Below are positions 22,532-28,986 of a DNA stretch of 28,986 bases, piece by piece (position 1 is the first letter of the stretch; each line of letters opens with the position of its first letter). The stretch lies in assembly GCA_000708835.1 (NCBI GenBank), contig DF237728.1:1407-30392 (forward strand), written 5' to 3'. The position numbers and the translations under genes were made by a program. Under the pieces are notes generated by a model. It was not told the DNA's origin and ran no database searches. It saw only the letters and a program-made list of their open reading frames with translations. This DNA comes from Klebsormidium nitens. Taxonomy: Eukaryota; Streptophyta; Klebsormidiophyceae; Klebsormidiales; Klebsormidiaceae.

Positions 22532-22665
22532 GTTGTTCGACTGCCGGTGGTTGAAGGGGTGCTGCCCTCCAGCTTCTCAAAAGTCCAATGCAGCCTGAAG
22601 ATGGATCTATCTTAGTCTAGGCGCTTCTTAACTTTCGACTTTGGCATGGCTTGATCTTGCTTAAC
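22532..22665. promoter_or_regulatory. Upstream region of the GATA gene
   Basis: This is the 5' flank of the minus-strand GATA gene. If the small plus-strand candidate gene is real, only 134 bp separate the two start codons, which would make this a compact bidirectional promoter. I see no clear TATA box. Confidence 0.3.
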
Positions 22666-23431
22666 ATGGCCTCGGCGCCCGTTGGAGGGAAGTGAAGTTA
22701 GTGTACTTGTCTTAAAAGAGCGTTGATGACAGGCTCCTCTATTGTTCACTTAGGCACAAAGGTTTGCCCCTCTTGAGGTTGCCAGTCTTGTCGTCTTGAG
22801 TGTTATCTACTCCAGACCGTCAACTGAGTGCTGATGCCAGCCAAAATCTCAATCCAAGGTATGTGTGTGTCACTTCATGATCCTGGTGGCCCAACCGAGA
22901 CCTCCACGAACACCTCAGGTGCAGGCGTAGCAGGGAGGGCAGGCATGTCCAGCTACGGCACCAGCAGGAGCGCAGGCCCATCAGCAAGAGTGGCAACTCC
23001 TTGACCAAGGTCCCCGGTAACTACATGTGCAGCAATCCAGCGTTCATCACCCTACGTTGCAGTGAATGTCATTCTGCCGCCTCCAGCCAGCTATGCAAGC
23101 TAGAATGCAGGCTTACCTTGCACCCAAACGATGCCCCCAATCACGGCGTCCCTGCTGAGGCAAGCAACCCGGATCGCGATCGCATCTTCATCACTGCAAA
23201 GAAGGATTGTGCTTGGAACTTTGCAGCACCTCAGGCTGACCCTGATGGGCCGCGCCAGAGCCTGACCTTCTTGCAGGAACACTGCAGATGCACGTCATGG
23301 GGGGGGACAAGCTTGTGGTGGCGCACACCCTCACAAGACAGAGTGCTGACGGCTTGCGGCACCCGACGCCAGCCAAGAGTAGATCAACACTGTCGCAGCA
23401 GCGTGGGGCCACTTCAGGAACCATACTTTAA
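22666..23431 (+). CDS. Candidate small multi-exon gene, unrecognised product
   Basis: Tentative exons 22666-22691, 22841-22858, 22919-23016, 23277-23431 give 98 aa with every junction in phase. A further 24-nt exon at 22754-22777 would also keep phase (106 aa). The start ATG sits in AACATGGCC, in a GC-rich patch inside AT-richer DNA (MASAPVGG). The product would contain RRPISKSGNSLTKVPG and then MGGDKLVVAHTLTRQ before a TAA; it is basic and I do not recognise it. Weak points: an 18-nt exon, several alternative splice sites, and a competing unspliced open frame (about 23001-23504). On the minus strand there is also a well-spliced-looking 77-nt exon (23193-23117). It could be a small gene on either strand, an untranslated RNA, or chance. 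Confidence 0.28.
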
Positions 23432-24482
23432 CGGCTCCCATTCCCCCTTAGCTCGCCTGAGCAAAATTCTTAATTTTGACATCAAGTACACCATGTCAAG
23501 TTGAAACGATCTATTTCCTGATAGCAGGAAACAGTTTGATGCATTTCCCATCCATCAGAAGCACTTTCCGCCCATCAGAAGCAACAGAGGGTTGGGCTTA
23601 AGCATCAGCATCCTTGGGCCATGGACTGCAAAGAAGCAGAAACAACATTGGCCGACAGGCACACACGTGTCAGCAAGCAACGCTCACCTTCCCCAATTGT
23701 GGAGCTTCACTAACAGACGGATCCACTTGCCTCCAAAGCAATGCTTGCGTCTGCTACTGTGAAAGCTGGCCCAAACATGCCTCAAATATTCGAACGTTCA
23801 CGAAAGGTCAGCCAATGCTACGGTTGAAACTCCCAGTCGAACGATTCATTAGCTGCGCCTCCTCAATGTCTCCGGTGCACCGGGTCCGCGCATCACCTGT
23901 TGCACCACTTGCTCTGCGTGATCCCACAAGAATTGCATTCCCCTGCTACATTATCTTCTTGCAAGCAATTGACAGTGCTGCGTAGCAGGGACAGGATGTC
24001 ATCGCAATTTGCGCAGGGAGCGCCATTGTCACTGATCAGCTGCGTGAGCCAGATCTTTGATCAGAGGAGCAACGCGTGCTCGTGTATCTAGGTACTATCA
24101 AGCGATCGTGATTCAGATAGGGGGGAAGGGTTCCGTGGCTGGGACGGGTTAACTTCTGAAACCCAAGAAACGGAAACATGTGAACCTGTCCGCAAGAGTG
24201 GCCCAGGAATCAGGAAGCTCCGGGTAGCTACGGTAGTACTAGGAGCTTCTGCTACCTAGTTATTTCAAGCAGAATGTTTCACACCAGGCTTGCTTGACCC
24301 TACAGGCTATTGTAGCTATGATCAGGCCCATGGAGCATGCACAGCACATGGGGAAGCGCCCGCGCGGCAGCGCGATTGATTGAGCACGTATCAAACGCAG
24401 GATGCCAATGCCTAACTTGAATGGCATTGGCAGTGGATTCACAAGCTGATTGAAGAACTCCCTTTGTATAATATCTGGCACC
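23432..24482. other. Upstream region of the TAF15-like gene
   Basis: About 1 kb without a recognised gene. It contains two adjacent near-identical units of about 20 bp sharing CCATCAGAAGCA (23552-23563 and 23572-23583). An AT-rich TTGTATAATATC lies just before the start codon of the TAF15-like gene; it is too close to be its TATA box unless the 5' UTR is absent, so I do not call a promoter there. Confidence 0.45.
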
Positions 24483-26941
24483 ATGGCCGGATACGGGGCT
24501 GCTTATGATGGGGATGGCGGTGGTGGGTACGGGGGCCGGGACGCAGGGTATGGCGGGGGAGGCGGCGGTTTTGGCGGTGCTCGCGGTGAGGCTCTCCCTC
24601 ATGATCTTGTCGACGAGGCCACATGTGCGCTTTCTGCAGCAGCAGATGGACAGATCCTCTGCTCCGGGGCCCTTCCAGCTCCTCCTTCCTCAAAGGGCAG
24701 CGGATGGAGCTTGGCTGCGCAGCTGCACACCTTGAAGATGTTTTTGAATCTGTGCAGGGAGATGAAACACTGCTGCGCTTGTGCCGCTGGCTTTCTTGGT
24801 GGCTGGTTTCGCACAATTCATTGCTCCTCAATGGGCCACAGCATTTGAAACTGTGCTTACTGCAGGTGGGGGAGGCTTTCGCGGCGGCGGCGGCGGGCGC
24901 AGCGAGGGGCGTGATGGGGACTGGATCTGCCCTAACCCCAGGTACTTTCTTCGTGCTCCATCACACTGGTCCATACAGCAAGCAGGGCTGGCCCCTGCGG
25001 TAATGGTGCCTCGCTCATGGGGCTGATACCGGATGGTCAGGCAGGCGCAGAAAGGGCAGAGCATAATTTAGCTGCAGGAAGGTGATGGTTTGCCGTGCTG
25101 AGAAATTAATAATGAAGGGCACAGGCCTGCAACCTGTGGGTGCACTTTCGCAGCTTTTTGCAAGTTCACCAACTTGGCGTCCAGCCTCTCCTCTGTCTGC
25201 GGGGTGCTGCGGTGGCGCCACTTTTTCCTGGATGTGTTAGCAGGCCCGCTAGGTCAGCACGCATAGAGTCCTAAGGCTGCTCTAGGCCGAGGCTGTGCTC
25301 CTTGGGCCGCGCTGCACCTCCGGCTAACATGCGCTGCTGTGCAGTTGTGGCAACAACAACTTTGCCAAGCGCACAGAGTGCAACCGCTGCGGCACTCCCA
25401 GGCCCGCTGGCGGAGCAGCGCCTGCTACTGGGGGCTATGAGGGAGGGGGAGGCTATGCGGGGGCCCGCGAGAGTGGCTACAACGACCGGGGAGGGGGCGG
25501 CTTCCGCTCCGGGGGAGGCGACTGGAGCCGGCCACCGGAGAGTAGAGAGGGGGGCGGGGGCTACGGCGGGCGAGACAGCCGGGGGTCAGGTGGCTTTGGG
25601 GGAGGGGGCAGCCATGGGGGCGGGGACGGGGGGGACGACTCGGGGCCGGCGGTGAAGCAGTGCGATGACAAGTGTGGCGACAGCTGCGACAACGCGCGCA
25701 TCTACATCTCTGGCCTTCCAGACAACACCACAGAAGACGAGATTCGGGAGCTTTTTAGCGGAATCGGCCAGGTGTGTGCCCGAACTTCTTGCTGCAAAGG
25801 ACTTCCAGGAAGCACAGGCCCGAGAGGGGCCGATTGGTTGTGCATCAATGGGGGCCCCAGGGGCAGCCTCAGAGCACTGATTGCTGCGGGGGGCCATTTT
25901 CGTGACTATGCTGCAGTGAACCACTGAAGCGCACGCTACTCCCAGCTGCATTTGCTGCAAGAGGATGGGCCCCGCCTGGTGCCAATGCACGGCTGACGCA
26001 ATGGGCAAGCTGGTGTGCAGATTGGACGCATTCGGCAGAAGCGCGGTTACAAGGACCAGTGGCCGTGGAACATCAAGATCTACACTGACGACGCAGGCAA
26101 GCAGAAGGGTGATGGCGTGCTCACTTACGAGGATCCTGCGGCCGCGCACTCAGCAGGGGGCTTCTTTAACGGTGAATGCCCAGACCCTCCCTGGCCCCTC
26201 CCCTGCTGTAGAATGTTTGCTGTGGGCGAGGTTTTTCAAGTTAGGGAGTGCCGCTCTCAGGGCCCTGGCTAGGATGGCCCTCAGCTGAGGCTCCGCAGGC
26301 GCTCCTGGCAACCGTATACCTGGGTGCACGTGCTATGGAGCTGTCCCGGCCTTGCCTGGCCTGGTTGCTGCGGACTGGCCCCCTCGGTGCTCCTCCTTGC
26401 CGCTGCTCTGGTGGCTTCGCAGCTGCCGGAGGCAAGAGAAAGCCTGCCGGTTGTCACTTGTTCTGGTGCGCATGCAGCTTCAATGCAGCTGATTCATGTT
26501 CTGCTGCGGCATGGCAGGGCACTCTTTGCGTGGGTCCAAGCTCACCGTCACCATGGCGCAAAAGTCAGCACCGAAGCCACCATCTGCATATGGGGGCCGC
26601 GGGGGCCGAGGGTAGGGCCATCGAACTGACTTACGATTATCAACTTGTTCAAGAGAAGCTGCATAAGCAACCCACTGGCATGTGTGTTGGAGCTATCTTA
26701 CAATAGTGTGCGCACAACGTCTTCTTACTTCCAGTTTCTCTGTCTTCTCTAAAAACTTATCCATTTGCAACTGCAACATGTGTGTGGCGCGATTGTATTC
26801 TGCAGAGGTGGTCGATTTGGAGGAGGTGGTCGGGGTGGGGGCGGTTATGGTGGCGGCTATGGCGGAGGCTATGGCGGAGGAGGAGGGTATGGAGCAGATC
26901 GTGGAGGGGACAGACGAGATTCACGGTCTCGTCCCTACTAG
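24483..26941 (+). CDS. TAF15: TAF15/FET-like RNA-binding protein (RanBP2 zinc finger + RRM)
   Basis: Exons 24483-24585, 24866-24941, 25345-25771, 26021-26171, 26518-26611, 26806-26941; 328 aa, all phases closing. Order of parts: Gly/Tyr-rich N-terminus (MAGYGAAYDG...); RanBP2-type zinc finger with W54, C56, C61, C72, C75 (DGDWICPNP|SCGNNNF, ECNRCG); Gly/Arg/Ser-rich linker; RRM at about 177-262 with RNP2 IYISGL (179-184) and RNP1 KGDGVLTY (231-238); then an RGG/GYG tail ending DSRSRPY. This matches the TAF15/FUS/EWS group and its plant TAF15 relatives, nuclear proteins acting in transcription and RNA processing that tend to form condensates. The zinc finger precedes the RRM, the reverse of animal FUS. 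The zinc finger is split across the exon 2/3 junction. The start ATG has a good context (CACCATGG). Confidence 0.93.
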
Positions 26942-28683
26942 ATCATGTTGTTTGTTATCTAAAGATCATTGGAACTTGAAGCTGCAAGTCTCACGAGTAA
27001 ATCCAATTGTTGAAGCAAGTCGTGTGTTTGTCCTGTTTTATTCAACAAGGACTCAATCCATATGTGCACATGTTCATGCTCGCAAGCGTTGAATGTTTGT
27101 CGAATGTGAACTTGAGCAAAAGACATACCTCAAGCTTTGGAAAAGATATTCTTGAACTACCTAGCATGTAGCCGAATTCATGTGACTTTGTACATGTTCC
27201 ATGATAATGTGCTCTCAGTGCATGCGTTCTTCCGAGTTCGAAGTGCATGTAGGGTTCAGAAAAGACACCAGAAATAGCGCTGTCGTCCTCTATCCGCGCC
27301 CTCGGGTCTTGATCATTGACACGATCATGCAGGTATGCTAGTACATAACACAGATCGACACCTGTATTTCATTGTTGAAAGCGAGGTGGATAGGAAAAAG
27401 AAGCACCGCAAAGTGCTACCAGAAGGGTAGGAATAGCGAAATGGAGGCAAGTGGGTAACGCCGAAAGCGGGAAGGAAGTGACAAGTTAGAAACTTACAAT
27501 ACTTCGTCTGAGTGGGAACCCGTCAATCTTAAAATACAATTTGGTAAAAGTAGCTCCAGCCGAATTACTCTCTATGATGAGGGTTCCACCTGAGTTCTGA
27601 GGTTTGGACCGAGAGCCGGCGTGCGTAGTGTCAGGCGGTTTCGGAGGAATAGGCAGCTGAGAGAATTTGCGAGCCGTAGAAAAGGGTATTGAAAACTAGG
27701 ACCGAGTGTGACTGTGATCTGTAGACCCAGTGGGTCTAGTGCGTGCCAGTAATATAAGCTATCAAGCCGAGTAGCCTCCACTACTGTGAACCATCATAGG
27801 GGACGCGAAAGGCGCGAAGGAAGCCGCTTGTGCATGCATGAGGCAGTTTTTGTGTTCTTTGAGGACCCATGGCTGCTGTCAATATATAAGGGATGGAGCC
27901 TGAGTGCAATACAAAAGGACCCAATCATCAAATGACCACTAAACAAATCTAGCGCCCCGGCAGCTCAACAACGCTCTCCACTGAAATCTCCGACTCAGAC
28001 TGGGGCCACGCAGAGGTTCCGCGGAAGCTAGACTAAAGTTGAAGGTGCAACGGAGAGATGGATCGGGGAGGTGTCGGTTTCCAAAGGAGCTCTTAAATAT
28101 CAACAATTGTAATCGACTTTGCGCCATGTATGCGTCTTATTTAGATTTGCCTTCAACGTAGCATTGAAGTTTAGAACCTAGTCAAAGGTTAAGTTCGTTG
28201 ACCGTCGCTCTCCGAACATCTCATAACCTCATCACATGCTATCTTACGACCAGCGAGCCAAATTTCGCAACATGACGCAAAGCGCCATTTTAAACAATGC
28301 ATTTATATTTGACGTGCGACTGGCAAAGACTCAAACGTTGCAAATAGACGGGAAATTGACTCGGCCAAAGGCTACTTAAGGTGGCTACAAGCATGTGGAT
28401 CACGTACCAACGGTGGGTTGAGTTAGTTACTGAAGCAAGGCAGATAATCCGTTTTTGAAAGCATGCAAACGAATGAGGAAGTACTAATGGAGGATGAACG
28501 ATTACAAGATCGGGATTCATTTTCATTTTCATCATCATTTTATCCCCGGAATGAGTTAAGCTATTTTCACAATGAATAAGAAGGAAAATATAAGAATAAA
28601 ACAATATTCATTATGAAACCAAGGGTTACCACAAGTATGTTAGTATAACCAAGACCCAAAATTCCCCTACACCCCTATTTCAT
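26942..28683. other. Gene-poor region downstream of the TAF15-like gene
   Basis: About 1.7 kb, AT-richer than the genes, with only short open frames that show no recognisable family. It should contain the 3' UTR of the TAF15-like gene, although I find no TGTAA in the first kilobase. From about 28500, short ATTCATTTTCATCATC-like runs appear that resemble degenerate versions of the tandem repeat at the window end. Confidence 0.45.
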
Positions 28684-28986
28684 AGCGCTCATCTTCATCA
28701 TCCTATTTATTGAAGCCTCTAGTATACCTTGATTCATTTCACTCATCTTCTTCATTCTCAGATGTAGAATGAAGAAGATGAACGAAAAGAACAGGGGTAC
28801 GGGGGGAAAAGGGGAAGGGCTGATTCTGGAGCCCTTGGGGCCCTTATACCCTGATTCATTTCGCTCATCTTCTTCATTCCGACGACATAGAATGAAGAAG
28901 ATGAACGAAAAGAAACAGAGGGACAGGGGGAAGGGGGGAAGGGCTGATTCAGGGGCCTTATACCCTGATTCGTTTCGCTCATCTTC
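28684..28986. repeat. 114-122 bp tandem repeat with internal hairpin, cut by the window end
   Basis: The phrase CTCATCTTC recurs at 28688, 28742, 28864 and 28978 (spacings 54, 122 and 114 bp). The last full-length units share TACCCTGATTCATTTCGCTC, then a hairpin (CATCTTCTTCATTC opposite GAATGAAGAAGATG), then a G-rich run and GGGCTGATTC. The first unit (28688) is partial. The array continues beyond the window, so copy number is unknown. It is a minisatellite or the edge of a larger satellite array. Confidence 0.8.

Noticed and set aside
27572-27781. A 69-codon minus-strand frame
   Set aside because: It is short, with no recognisable family and no splice context, in a gene-poor AT-richer region.
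28758-28982. A 74-codon minus-strand frame with repeated FRSSSSFY
   Set aside because: The peptide repetition simply reflects the underlying minisatellite, and the 122-bp period would break the frame.

Overview
The window looks like nuclear DNA of a green plant, most likely a unicellular green alga (an inference, no taxon search was possible). Supporting this are many short GT-AG introns of about 100-400 bp with GTGAGC-type donors, GC-rich exons between AT-richer intergenic stretches, a plant-type R2R3-MYB factor, a plant-type GATA finger (C-x2-C-x18-C-x2-C) and a TAF15-like RNA-binding protein. There are no bacterial operons, rRNA or CRISPR arrays, and I recognised no tRNA.

Layout, left to right. 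(1) 1-543: flank with nested inverted repeats. (2) 544-4159 (+): a GAMYB-like R2R3-MYB factor, whose DNA-binding domain is split over four exons. (3) 4160-6023: AT-richer gap. (4) 6024-7864 (-): ribosomal protein uL2 (RPL8), complete, 260 aa, with one 1,058-bp intron. (5) 7865-8512: short divergent promoter region. (6) 8513-15174 (+): VPS35L, the scaffold of the Retriever endosomal recycling complex, reconstructed here as 21 exons and 908 aa. (7) 15175-17695: AT-rich gap between convergent gene ends, holding a 290-bp MITE-like element with 28-bp perfect terminal inverted repeats. (8) 17696-22531 (-): a 1,137-aa GATA-finger protein in seven exons, with four exact-period 17-aa ESFEDL repeats. 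(9) 22532-24482: divergent intergenic region, possibly with a small multi-exon gene. (10) 24483-26941 (+): a TAF15/FET-like protein with a RanBP2 zinc finger, an RRM and a GYG/RGG tail. (11) 26942-28986: gene-poor tail ending in a 114-122 bp tandem repeat that runs off the window.

The genes do not form a pathway; they are an ordinary mixture of housekeeping (ribosome, endosomal recycling) and regulatory (MYB, GATA, RNA-binding) functions. The exon models were built by hand from splice consensus, reading phase and protein-family similarity. All phases close in the five main genes. Uncertain junctions are marked in the entries. The best leads for something undescribed are the repeat-bearing GATA protein, the MITE-like element, and the candidate small gene at 22666-23431.
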